The translations under genes were made by a program, and so were the position numbers. A stretch of DNA of 64,000 nt from Novosphingobium sp. RL4. GTDB lineage: Bacteria; Pseudomonadota; Alphaproteobacteria; Sphingomonadales; Sphingomonadaceae. Below are positions 31,751 to 40,314 of the stretch, one piece after another; positions within the stretch are counted from its first letter, which is position 1, and each line of letters begins with the position of its first letter. The notes under the pieces were generated by a model, which was given only the letters and a program-made list of their open reading frames with translations, did not search any database and was not told the DNA's origin. The stretch lies in contig NZ_CP141944.1 in assembly GCF_035658495.1 (NCBI RefSeq), positions 1,018,001-1,082,000 of the forward strand. The letters are read 5' to 3'.

Positions 31751-32611
31751 CTACCCTTGCTTCACCCGCAGCAACCCTTCCTGCGCCACGCTTGCTACCA
31801 GCATCCCGCCGCGCGAGTAGATCGCCCCGCGTGCGAAGCCGCGCGCATGGCCGGACCAGGGGCTGTCCATCGTATAGAGCAGCCAGTCGTCCATCGGCGG
31901 GGTCTGGTGGAACCACACCGCGTGGTCGAGGCTCGCGCCCGAGACGCCGGGCGAGAAGAAGCCGAGCCCGTGCGGCATGAGCGCGGTGGAGACCAGCGCG
32001 AAGTCGCTCGCATAGGCAAGGATCACGCGCTGCATCGCCGGCTCGGCATCCAGCGGGTGCGCCAGGCGGAACCACTGGTGGCGCTGCGGCAGCTCGCCGC
32101 CGCGAACCGGCGGGCAGGGCCGGATGTCGAACGAGGCGAGGCGGTCCACCAGGAACGGCGGCAGTTTCTGTCCGGCGGCGGCCAGCGCATCGCGGAAATC
32201 CGGGCACTGCTCGGGCGCGGGTACGTCCGGCATGGCCACGGCGTGGGAAAGCCCTTCCTCGTGCCGGTGGAACGAGGCGGCGAGGTTCAGGATCGGCTTG
32301 CCGCCCTGCATGGCGACGACGCGGCGGTTGGAGAAGCTGCCGCCATCGAAATCGGGCAGGACGCGGTAGATGATCGGGCGGCCGGAATCGCCCGCACGCA
32401 GGAAATAGGCGTGGAGCGAATGGGCCTGCCGCTCGGGATCGATCCCGCGCGCGGCGGCGTCCAGCGCCTGGGCCACGACCTGCCCGCCATAGACCCGGCC
32501 GGGCTGCTCGGCGGAAGCGGCGCCCCGGAAGATGCCGGTGTCGATTTCCTCGACGGAGAGCAGGCCGCGCAGTTCCGCCACGGCAAGGCGGGCGTCATCA
32601 GTCATCGGCAT
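31751..32611 (-). CDS. tesB: Acyl-CoA thioesterase II (TesB)
   Basis: A 286-residue double-hotdog thioesterase. RVYGGQVVAQAL and SLHAYFLRAGD are in the first half; SLDHAVWFHQ carries the catalytic Asp in the second. It hydrolyses medium and long acyl-CoAs to free acid and CoA. It is the last gene of a minus-strand set DUF2147-fadL-fadD-merR-tesB, overlapping merR by 14 bases. An in-frame ATG two codons later (MTDDARLAV) is a possible start. Confidence 0.93.
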   Translation of the reverse strand: MPMTDDARLAVAELRGLLSVEEIDTGIFRGAASAEQPGRVYGGQVVAQALDAAARGIDPERQAHSLHAYFLRAGDSGRPIIYRVLPDFDGGSFSNRRVVAMQGGKPILNLAASFHRHEEGLSHAVAMPDVPAPEQCPDFRDALAAAGQKLPPFLVDRLASFDIRPCPPVRGGELPQRHQWFRLAHPLDAEPAMQRVILAYASDFALVSTALMPHGLGFFSPGVSGASLDHAVWFHQTPPMDDWLLYTMDSPWSGHARGFARGAIYSRGGMLVASVAQEGLLRVKQG

Positions 32612-33086
32612 GGTTTTCCCTGAGCGCGGCCTCGATCGGTTCGACCGGCGTGCCTTTCAGCCAGGCGAGCGACTGGCGTTCGATCGAGAGCAATTCTTCC
32701 AGTGTCTGTTCGATCGCGGTCTTCTGCTGGCGCAGCTCGTTTACCCGATCCGTGACCTTGACCAGAAGCGCGCGCACTTGCTCGTGATGCTCGGGGTCGA
32801 CGTCGTAGAGGTCGAGGAATTCCTTGATCTCCCGGATGGAGAAGCCGAGCCGCTTGCCGCGCAGGATCAGCTGCATCCGGCCCATCTCGCGGCGGGAGTA
32901 GATCCGCGTGGTGCCGACGCGCTGCGGCGCGATCAGGCCCTTGTCCTCGTAGAAGCGCAAGGTGCGCATGGTAACGCCCAGCTCGGTGGCCGCTTCCTGG
33001 ATGCCGAGCATATCGGGGTTCACGCCGCCCGCCTCGGCGGCCGGCGTGTTCTCTTCAGGTGTCAAGGCTGCCCCGGTTCCGGTCAC
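32598..33086 (-). CDS. MerR-family regulator of fatty acid genes
   Basis: A 162-residue MerR protein: winged helix at about residues 26-70 (LGIQEAATELGVTMRTLRFY, EDKGLIAPQR), followed by a long dimerisation helix and coiled coil. It has no cysteine metal site. It lies between fadD and tesB with overlaps on both sides. MerR proteins in this kind of neighbourhood (LiuR-like) sense acyl-CoA rather than metals, so it may control the fad genes here; this is inferred from context. Confidence 0.88.
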   Translation of the reverse strand: MTGTGAALTPEENTPAAEAGGVNPDMLGIQEAATELGVTMRTLRFYEDKGLIAPQRVGTTRIYSRREMGRMQLILRGKRLGFSIREIKEFLDLYDVDPEHHEQVRALLVKVTDRVNELRQQKTAIEQTLEELLSIERQSLAWLKGTPVEPIEAALRENHADD

Positions 33087-34792
33087 GCAGCGGACCCTTG
33101 GGCCGATCCCGCGGCCCGGCGCGCGGCTTCTTCCTCGACCAGTTCCTTCTTGGAGAGCTTGCCGACGAGCGTCTTGGGCAGGCTGTCGCGAAACTCGATG
33201 CTGCTGGGCATCTCGATCTTGTTGAGCCGCTCCTTGAGGAAGGCCATCAATGTATCCTGGTCCAAGACGTCCCCCGGGTGCAGCGCCACGAATGCCTTGG
33301 GGGCTTGCCCGCGATAGGCGTCAGGCACGCCGATCACGATCGCCTCGTGAACCATCGGATGCTCGTAAAGCGCATCCTCGATCGTTCGCGGATAAACGTT
33401 GTATCCCCCACACAGGATCATGTCCTTGATCCTGTCCACGAGGAAAAGATAGCCGTCTTCGTCGAGATAGCCAACGTCTCCGGTGCGCAAGGCGCCGAAG
33501 ATGAAGGTCTTTTCCGATTCCTCGGGACGGTTCCAGTAGCCGGACATGACCTGCGGCCCGCGCGCGCAGACTTCGCCGCGCTCGCCCTGGGGCATGATCC
33601 GGTGCGGATTGTCGGGATCGCGGATCTCCAGCGCGGTGCCGGGGAAGGCCGGTCCGCAGGAGTTGTCCTTCACATCGCCTTCCAGTGGATTGCAGGCGAT
33701 GATCGGCGAGGCTTCGGACAGGCCGTAGCCCTCCACCACGCGCACGCCGGTGCGCTGCTCGAACTTCTGGCGCACTTCCAGCGGCAGCGGCGCGCCGCCG
33801 GAGATGCAGACGCGCACCTGGTCGAATTCGCCGTGGAGCTGCTGGTTGTTGAGCGCGGTGTAGAGCGTGGGCACGCCGAAGAACTGCGTGGGCTTCGTGC
33901 GCTTGGCGGTCGCGAGGAACGACTTCATCTCGAAGCGCGGCAGGAGGATCATCTCCGCCGCGGTGTCCACCGAGTAGTTGAGCACGGTGGTCAGCGCAAA
34001 GACGTGGAACAGCGGCAGCACGCCGAGCGTGCGCTCCTGCTGTTCGGGCATGTGGCCGACGTGCGCGATCATCTGCGCCGAATTGGCGGCGAGATTGGCG
34101 TGGCTCAGCATTGCCCCCTTGGGCACGCCGGTGGTCCCGCCGGTGTACTGGAGCACGGCAAGGTCGGAAGGCGAACGCTCCACCGGATCGGGATCGGCAT
34201 CGCGCGCGATGAGGTCAGCGAAGCGCAGGAAGCGCAGGTCATGCGGCTCATGCGCGATGTCCTTGCGCTTGAGCAGGCGATAGGCGCGGCCCTTGAGCCG
34301 GGGCAGGGCATCGGCGATCGGGCAGACCACGACCCGGCGCAGCGCGCCTTTCCCCACGAGCGGCTCGATCTTGGGAAGCGACAGCGCAAGGTCGGAGGCG
34401 ACGATGAATTCCGCGCCCGAATCGTCCACCAGATGCGCCATCTCGCGCTCGGTGTAGAGCGGGTTGAAGTTCACCACGATCCCGCCGATGCGCAGGATCG
34501 CGAAGTAGCAGATCACGTAATAGGGCGTGTTGGGCAGGCACAGCCCCACCCGCGTCCCCCGCTTGACGCCGAGGTCCTGGAACCCCCGCGCCGCGCGGCG
34601 GGACAGGTCGCCGATCTCCCTGTAGGTCCACTTGCGGCCCATGAAGTCGATCGCCGGCCAGGCGCCGTGGGCTTCCACGGCATGGTCGAGCAGGTCGGTG
34701 AGCAACCGCGGCGCGATCGGCGGCATCTCTTCCGGGTGTTGGGAGGAGGTTTCCGGGACGGAGTGGCCGCCGATCGTCGCCGCGGCGCCCAT
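33083..34792 (-). CDS. fadD: Long-chain fatty acid-CoA ligase (FadD-like)
   Basis: A 569-residue AMP-forming acyl-CoA synthetase: LQYTGGTTGVPKGAM (P-loop), VEGYGLSEASPII, RTGDVGYLDEDGYLFLVDR and the late Lys region SLPKTLVGKLSKKEL. It activates fatty acids entering through the FadL-type channel encoded immediately upstream. It overlaps fadL by one base and merR by four. Confidence 0.93.
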   Translation of the reverse strand: MGAAATIGGHSVPETSSQHPEEMPPIAPRLLTDLLDHAVEAHGAWPAIDFMGRKWTYREIGDLSRRAARGFQDLGVKRGTRVGLCLPNTPYYVICYFAILRIGGIVVNFNPLYTEREMAHLVDDSGAEFIVASDLALSLPKIEPLVGKGALRRVVVCPIADALPRLKGRAYRLLKRKDIAHEPHDLRFLRFADLIARDADPDPVERSPSDLAVLQYTGGTTGVPKGAMLSHANLAANSAQMIAHVGHMPEQQERTLGVLPLFHVFALTTVLNYSVDTAAEMILLPRFEMKSFLATAKRTKPTQFFGVPTLYTALNNQQLHGEFDQVRVCISGGAPLPLEVRQKFEQRTGVRVVEGYGLSEASPIIACNPLEGDVKDNSCGPAFPGTALEIRDPDNPHRIMPQGERGEVCARGPQVMSGYWNRPEESEKTFIFGALRTGDVGYLDEDGYLFLVDRIKDMILCGGYNVYPRTIEDALYEHPMVHEAIVIGVPDAYRGQAPKAFVALHPGDVLDQDTLMAFLKERLNKIEMPSSIEFRDSLPKTLVGKLSKKELVEEEAARRAAGSAQGSAA

Positions 34793-36090
34793 CAGAAGGA
34801 CACCCGCGCGCCGAGCGAGAACACCAGAGCGGAAGCGTTCTGGAGGCTGCCGTTGGTGATGACGGGCGTTTGCGCGGCGGTGCCGGGATAGGCCGCGGTG
34901 ATGCGGTCGATCGGTGCATCCTTGAAGGTGATGTACGATGCGGCCGCGTCGATCGCGATCTTCTCGCTCATGTTGTAGGTGGTGCCGGCCGAGAAATTCC
35001 AGCGGTTGCTGTCAGGCACGCGGGCATCGCGGTTGCCGTTCGAGGTCGGGGTCTCGCCGTACTGGACGCCGCTGCGAACCGTCCACTTCGGGCTCACGTC
35101 GTAGTCCACGCCGAACGCGTAGGAGAAGCCGTCCTTGTAGTTCTCGGGGATCGACTGGTTGATCGGCGCGCCGAGGTCGATCGAATCGAACTTGCTCCAG
35201 CCATAGGCCACGACCTGCGCATTGAGCGTGAGCTGCTTCGTCGCCTTGATGCGGCCGGACATGATCGCCTGCCACGGGGTTGAGAATTCGGCGTTGGCGT
35301 CGAGCGAGGTGTTCTGCGGGGCGAGCGGGCCGAGCAGTCCGTCGATGGTCAGCGTGCCCTTGAGCTTGTGCTTGATCGCCGACTTGTAGGCGACGCCGAT
35401 CGAGGCCGGGCCGTTGTGGTACTGCGCGCCGACCGACCAGCCCACATCCCAGCCATTGCCCTTGAGCTGCTGATGGCCGTCCGCGAGCAGGGGCGAGAGG
35501 TTGGGCAGGTAGTTGCCGAGGGTCGCGTCGACATATTCGACATTGGCGGCGGCGCCGACGTAGAAGCCTTCGAAGGGCTGGAAGGCCACGCTCGGCTGGA
35601 TGTCGATCGTGCGCAGCTTGGTCTTGTCGGCCGAGTAGCGCGCCCAGCTGTCGGCATCATAGTTGGTGGTGAACGAATAGGGCGAAGTCACCGTCAGGCC
35701 GAAGGCGAACTTGCCGGTGCCATAAGCGATCGAGCCCGAAGGCAGCACGCCGTTGTTGATGGGGTTCTTGGCCACGCCGTTACCGCCGACGGGGGCGGGA
35801 GCCTGGCCGGGGCGGACGATCACGGTGCCGTCGTCCACCACTTTGCCGCGCGGCAGGATGACGCTGGCGTGGACCGAGGCCTGGCCGCCATCGAGGCCGC
35901 CGATTGCCGCCGGGTTCCACCAGAGCGAGTCGACGCCGGTATCGGCGGCCTCGCCCGAGAAGGCGCGTCCCTGTGCGCGTACCGACTGTTCCTGAAGGTA
36001 GAAGGCCTGTGCATGGGCCGAGCCGGCGAAGCCGAGCACGATGGCCGATGCGGTACCTGCAAGAAGGATGCGGCCCGAAGTGCGTTTCAT
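34792..36090 (-). CDS. fadL: FadL/OmpP1-family outer membrane channel
   Basis: A 432-residue outer membrane protein. The start at 36090 (MKRTSGRILLAG) has GGGAGA nine bases upstream and gives a clean signal peptide ending near SAHAQA. The N-terminal hatch FYLQEQSVRAQGRAFSGEAA is typical of the FadL family, and the barrel ends in LGARVSF with terminal Phe. It lets long-chain fatty acids or other hydrophobic compounds cross the outer membrane; coupling with fadD supports fatty acids. Confidence 0.92.
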   Translation of the reverse strand: MKRTSGRILLAGTASAIVLGFAGSAHAQAFYLQEQSVRAQGRAFSGEAADTGVDSLWWNPAAIGGLDGGQASVHASVILPRGKVVDDGTVIVRPGQAPAPVGGNGVAKNPINNGVLPSGSIAYGTGKFAFGLTVTSPYSFTTNYDADSWARYSADKTKLRTIDIQPSVAFQPFEGFYVGAAANVEYVDATLGNYLPNLSPLLADGHQQLKGNGWDVGWSVGAQYHNGPASIGVAYKSAIKHKLKGTLTIDGLLGPLAPQNTSLDANAEFSTPWQAIMSGRIKATKQLTLNAQVVAYGWSKFDSIDLGAPINQSIPENYKDGFSYAFGVDYDVSPKWTVRSGVQYGETPTSNGNRDARVPDSNRWNFSAGTTYNMSEKIAIDAAASYITFKDAPIDRITAAYPGTAAQTPVITNGSLQNASALVFSLGARVSF

Positions 36091-36149
36091 GTCCCTAATC
36101 TCCCAATTCATCTTCATTCCCTGAACCTCTGTCGTTTTCCCGGCGCGCC

Positions 36150-36596
36150 TCAGGGAATGCGCGTCCAGGTCTGGGTCTTGCACAGGGGCCAGACGATGCA
36201 GCCCTTGAGCTTGAGGGTGTCGGCGCCGACAGGCGTTATCGTCGCCTTGTAGGTGCCGCCGTCCTCAGGGTTGTAGATCTGTCCTTCGACCCATTCGTTC
36301 CCCTTGGCCTTGAACCCGCCGACGATCTGCAGGCCCTTCACCTTGCGGGTGCGCTTGGTGGTGTCCTTGTTGTTGATGTCTCGAAGGTCGGGGTTGGCCT
36401 TCAGCCCATCCGAATCGACGATTCGTCCGCAGACCGATTCGCCGCAGCGGCCCAGTTCGACCACGCCGTGCTTCGAAGGCGTGCGCCACTTGCCGACGAC
36501 GGAGTCGTTTCCGGCCGCGAACGCCGGATTTATGCCGGGAGCGAGCAGCACCGCGCCGGCAACCAATGCCAGCCCCACGGGTTTCCAATTTCTCAT
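36150..36596 (-). CDS. Exported DUF2147 protein
   Basis: A 148-residue secreted protein with a signal peptide (MRNWKPVGLALVAGAVLLAP, ending near AFAAG) and the DUF2147 core: VVGKWRTPSKHGVVELGRCG, VCGRIVD, GGFKAKGNEWVEGQIYNPED and WTRIP at the end, with cysteines that may pair. Family function is not known; members often sit beside fatty acid or lipid genes. I chose the ATG at 36596 because GGAGAGG precedes it at good spacing; an ATG at 36611 is also possible. First gene of the minus-strand fad set. Confidence 0.85.
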   Translation of the reverse strand: MRNWKPVGLALVAGAVLLAPGINPAFAAGNDSVVGKWRTPSKHGVVELGRCGESVCGRIVDSDGLKANPDLRDINNKDTTKRTRKVKGLQIVGGFKAKGNEWVEGQIYNPEDGGTYKATITPVGADTLKLKGCIVWPLCKTQTWTRIP

Positions 36597-36693
36597 GAGC
36601 GACCTCTCCATCGTCTCTCCAATCGGACATCTTCTCACCGGCGGGACGGGGCCCTTACGGTGGGATGCTGATTTGTCGTAACCCAAAATTTGC

Positions 36694-36728
36694 TTGACGT
36701 ATAGGGAAAGAATTGCACCCTTAGGGAA
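36694..36728. promoter_or_regulatory. Divergent fad promoter region with direct repeats
   Basis: TTGACG (36694-36699) resembles a -35 box towards the thiolase gene. TAGGGAA occurs at 36702-36708 and again at 36722-36728, exactly 20 bases apart (two helical turns). It lies in the 188-base gap between the divergent DUF2147-fadL-fadD and thiolase operons and could bind the MerR regulator. Confidence 0.35.
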
Positions 36729-36784
36729 GACGACGACGCAGCTTCGGGAAAAGCCCAAGGCGCGTCCGCCCACGGAGAGAGTGC

Positions 36785-37921
36785 ATGCAAAGTGTCGTGA
36801 TCGCGGGTTACGCCCGCTCGCCCTTCCACTTGGCCAACAAGGGCGCGCTGGCCCGCGTCCGCCCCGACGACCTTGCCGCCCAGGTGATTCGCGGCCTGAT
36901 CGCGAAGACCGGCGTGGAAGCTGCTGATATCGAAGACGTAATTGTCGGCTGCGCATTCCCCGAAGGCGAGCAGGGCTTCAACGTCGCACGCCTCATCGGC
37001 CTTCTGGCAGACCTGCCGATCTCGGTCGGCGGCATGACCGTGAACCGGTTCTGCGGCTCCTCGATGAGCTCGATCCACTACGCCATGGGCCAGATCGCCA
37101 TCGGCGCGGGCGAAGTGTTCGTTTGCGCGGGCGTCGAATCGATGAGCCGCGTGCCGATGATGGGCTTCAACCCGCTGCCCAACCCGGCGCTGGCGGCGAA
37201 GAGCGCGGCCTACATGTCGATGGGTGAGACCGCCGAGAACGTCGCCACCAAGTACCAGATTTCGCGCGCCGATCAGGAAGCGCTTGCGGTCTCCAGCCAG
37301 CAGAAGGCCTCGGCCGCGCGTGACGCCGGCAAGCTGACCGACGAGATCGTGCCGATCCAGACCAAGACCGGCCTCGTCAGCGAAGACGGCACCATTCGCG
37401 GCGAAACCACCGCAGAGGGCCTTGCCGGCCTGAAGCCCGCGTTCGATGCCGCAGGATCGGTGACCGCCGGCACCTCCTCGCCGCTGACGGACGGCGCCAG
37501 CGCCGTGCTCGTCACCACCGAGGAATATGCCCGCGCCCACGGCTTGCCGATCCTCGCCCGCATCAAGTCGGTCGCGGTGTCGGGCTGTGCGCCGGAAACC
37601 ATGGGCCTTGGCCCGATCCTTTCCAGCCAGAAGGCGCTTGAGCGCGCGGGCATCGCTGCCGGCGATCTCGACGTGGTGGAACTGAACGAAGCCTTCGCTT
37701 CGCAGGCGCTGGCCTGCATCAAGGACCTCGGCCTCGACACTGCCAAGGTGAACATCGACGGCGGCGCGATCGCCATCGGCCACCCGCTGGGCGCCACCGG
37801 CGCGCGCATCGTCGGCAAGGCGGCCTCGCTGCTGAAGCGCGAAGGCGGCAAGTATGCACTCGCCAGCCAGTGCATCGGCGGCGGTCAGGGCATCGCCACG
37901 ATCCTGGAGTCGGTGGAATGA
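36785..37921 (+). CDS. fadA: Acetyl-CoA C-acyltransferase (thiolase)
   Basis: A 378-residue thiolase with acylation Cys90 (VNRFCGSSMSS), the NEAFASQ motif, the GHPLGATGARI motif with catalytic His, and the final Cys in SQCIGGGQG. It does the last step of beta-oxidation, releasing acetyl-CoA. Its stop overlaps the start of the HAD-ECH fusion (ATGA), so the two are made in equal amounts, as expected for a trifunctional complex. Confidence 0.93.
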   Translation: MQSVVIAGYARSPFHLANKGALARVRPDDLAAQVIRGLIAKTGVEAADIEDVIVGCAFPEGEQGFNVARLIGLLADLPISVGGMTVNRFCGSSMSSIHYAMGQIAIGAGEVFVCAGVESMSRVPMMGFNPLPNPALAAKSAAYMSMGETAENVATKYQISRADQEALAVSSQQKASAARDAGKLTDEIVPIQTKTGLVSEDGTIRGETTAEGLAGLKPAFDAAGSVTAGTSSPLTDGASAVLVTTEEYARAHGLPILARIKSVAVSGCAPETMGLGPILSSQKALERAGIAAGDLDVVELNEAFASQALACIKDLGLDTAKVNIDGGAIAIGHPLGATGARIVGKAASLLKREGGKYALASQCIGGGQGIATILESVE

Positions 37922-40245
37922 GCGACACCATCAAAAAAGTCTGCGTGATCGGCGCCGGTACCATGGGTGCCGGGATCGCCGCTCAGGTCGCCAATGCCGG
38001 CGTGCCGGTGCTGCTGCTCGACATCGTTCCAAAGGACGCGACCAACAGGAACGTGGTGGCCGAAGGCGCGGTGGCGAAGATGCTGAAGACCGAGCCTGCG
38101 CCGTTCATGAGCAAGTCCGCCGCCAAGCTGGTCGAAACCGGCAACATCGAAGATCATCTGGACAAGGTTGCCGAGTGTGACTGGGTGATCGAGGCGGTGA
38201 TCGAGCGTCTCGACATCAAGCAGGGCCTCTACGCCAAGCTCGAAGCAGTGAAGCGCGACGGCACCGCCGTTTCGTCGAACACGTCGACGATCCCGCTTGC
38301 CAATCTGGTCGAAGGGCGTTCGGATGCGTTCAAGCGCGACTTCCTGATCACCCACTTCTTCAACCCGCCGCGCTACATGCGCCTGCTGGAGATCGTCACC
38401 GGCCCCGCCACCGACGCTGCCGTTGCCGCCAGGGTCGAACGGTTCGCCGACATTTCGCTCGGCAAGACGGTGGTCAAGGCCAAGGATACCCCGGGCTTCA
38501 TCGCCAACCGTATCGGCACCTACTGGATCCAGCTTGGCCTTAACGCCGCGTTCGACATGGGGATCACCGTCGAACTGGCCGACGCCATTGCCGGAAAGCC
38601 GATGGGTGTGCCCAAGACCGGCATCTTCGGCCTTGTCGATCTGGTCGGCATTGATCTGATGCCGCACCTGCAGGCCAGCCTCACCTCGACGCTGCCCGCA
38701 GGCGACCTCTATCACGGCATTGCCCGCGACATCCCGCTGATCAACAAGATGATCGGCGAAGGCTACACCGGCCGCAAGGGCAAGGGCGGTTTCTACCGCC
38801 TCAACAAGGAGGCCGGTCGCCGCAAGGAAACCATCGACCTCCAGACCGGCGAATATCGCCCGACCGTGACCGCGCAGGGCCCGCGCGGTGCTGCCGCCAA
38901 GGGCGACCTCAAGGCGCTGGTCGAAAGCAAGGGCGATATCGGCGCTTACGCCTGGGCCGTGCTCGGCGCCACGCTGGCCTATGCCGCCAGCCTCGTGCCC
39001 TCGGCCGCCGATGACGTGGTTGCCGTCGATGATGCGATGAAGCTGGGCTACAACTGGAAGGCCGGCCCGTTCGAGATGATCGACAAGCTCGGCGCCAGGT
39101 ATCTTGCCGAACGCCTCGCCGCCGAAGGCAAGGCCGTGCCGGAGATTCTGACCGTGGCGGGAGACCGCACGTTCTACCGGATCGAGAACGGCAAGCGCCA
39201 GTTCCTCGGCCTTGACGGCGAATACCGCGACATCGTCCGCCCCGAAGGCGTGATGCGCCTTGCCGACGTGAAGCTTTCGTCGAGGCCCATCCTCAGGAAC
39301 GCCTCGGCGGCGCTCTGGGATATTGGCGACGGTGTCGTCTGCCTTGAATTCACCGGCAAGATGAACGCGCTCGACGGCGAAGTCATGAAGCTGATCGGGC
39401 AGGCCATTCCGCTGGTGGCGGCGCAGTACAAGGCGCTCGTCGTCTACAACGATGCCGATACCTTCTCGGCAGGCGCCAACCTTGGCCTCGCGCTCTTCGC
39501 GGTGAACATCGCGGCGTGGAGCGAGATCGAGAAGCTCGTTGCCGGCGGCCAGCTGGCCTACAAGGGCCTGAAGTACGCTCCGTTCCCCGTCGTCGGCGCG
39601 CCTGCCGGCATGGCGCTGGGCGGTGGCTGCGAGATCCTGCTGCATTGCGACGCGATCCAGGCCTATGCCGAACTCTACTGCGGCCTCGTGGAATGCGGCG
39701 TCGGCCTCGTTCCGGGCTGGGGCGGCAATGGCGAGATGATCGACCGCTGGCGCAAGGCCCCGGGCATGCCCAAGGGCCCGATGCCGGCGGTGGCCAAGGT
39801 GTTCGAGATGGTCTCCACCGCGCAAGTCTCCAAGTCTGCCCAGCAGGCGCGCGAGATGATGATCCTGCGCAAGGATGACGGCATCTCGATGAACCGCGAT
39901 CGCCTGCTCTACGATGCCAAGCAGAAGGCGCTGTCGCTGGTGGAAGGCTACACCCCGCCCGAAGCACCCGAGTTCAAGCTGCCCGGCGCCGGTGGCCGCA
40001 CGGCGCTTGGTCTGGCTGTCGAGGGCTTCCACAAGCGCGGCATGGCGACCGACTACGACGTGGTCGTCTCCGGCGTGCTGGCCGACGTGCTGACCGGCGG
40101 CGACGAGTTCGACCTCGTCGACACGGTGAGCGAGGGCGAACTGCTCAAGCTGGAACGCGATGCCTTCATGGGCCGCCTGCGCGATGGCCGTTCGGTCGCC
40201 CGCGTCGAGCACATGCTCGAAACCGGCAAGCCCCTGCGGAACTGA
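37918..40245 (+). CDS. 3-hydroxyacyl-CoA dehydrogenase / enoyl-CoA hydratase fusion, FadN-like order
   Basis: A 775-residue bifunctional beta-oxidation enzyme. The NAD Rossmann motif VIGAGTMGAGIA is at the N-terminus (residues 8-19), THFFNPPRYMRLLEIV is the dehydrogenase block, and the enoyl-CoA hydratase part follows in the C-terminal half (YNDADTFSAGANLG, GMALGGGCEILLHCD). This dehydrogenase-then-hydratase order is that of Bacillus FadN, the reverse of E. coli FadB. It is coupled to the thiolase gene upstream. Confidence 0.92.
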   Translation: MSDTIKKVCVIGAGTMGAGIAAQVANAGVPVLLLDIVPKDATNRNVVAEGAVAKMLKTEPAPFMSKSAAKLVETGNIEDHLDKVAECDWVIEAVIERLDIKQGLYAKLEAVKRDGTAVSSNTSTIPLANLVEGRSDAFKRDFLITHFFNPPRYMRLLEIVTGPATDAAVAARVERFADISLGKTVVKAKDTPGFIANRIGTYWIQLGLNAAFDMGITVELADAIAGKPMGVPKTGIFGLVDLVGIDLMPHLQASLTSTLPAGDLYHGIARDIPLINKMIGEGYTGRKGKGGFYRLNKEAGRRKETIDLQTGEYRPTVTAQGPRGAAAKGDLKALVESKGDIGAYAWAVLGATLAYAASLVPSAADDVVAVDDAMKLGYNWKAGPFEMIDKLGARYLAERLAAEGKAVPEILTVAGDRTFYRIENGKRQFLGLDGEYRDIVRPEGVMRLADVKLSSRPILRNASAALWDIGDGVVCLEFTGKMNALDGEVMKLIGQAIPLVAAQYKALVVYNDADTFSAGANLGLALFAVNIAAWSEIEKLVAGGQLAYKGLKYAPFPVVGAPAGMALGGGCEILLHCDAIQAYAELYCGLVECGVGLVPGWGGNGEMIDRWRKAPGMPKGPMPAVAKVFEMVSTAQVSKSAQQAREMMILRKDDGISMNRDRLLYDAKQKALSLVEGYTPPEAPEFKLPGAGGRTALGLAVEGFHKRGMATDYDVVVSGVLADVLTGGDEFDLVDTVSEGELLKLERDAFMGRLRDGRSVARVEHMLETGKPLRN

Positions 40246-40271
40246 TGCTGCGTAACTGATAAGGTATGAAT

Positions 40272-40300
40272 GCGCGCCCGTCGGTGATCCGGCGGCGCGC
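40272..40300 (+). other. Hairpin between the HAD-ECH fusion and acyl-CoA dehydrogenase genes
   Basis: GCGCGCC (40272-40278) pairs with GGCGCGC (40294-40300), with further pairing inside around a TGAT loop. It ends just before the GAGGAGAG ribosome binding site of the next gene, so it may tune its translation. Confidence 0.4.
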
Positions 40301-40314
40301 GCGAGGAGAGTGAC

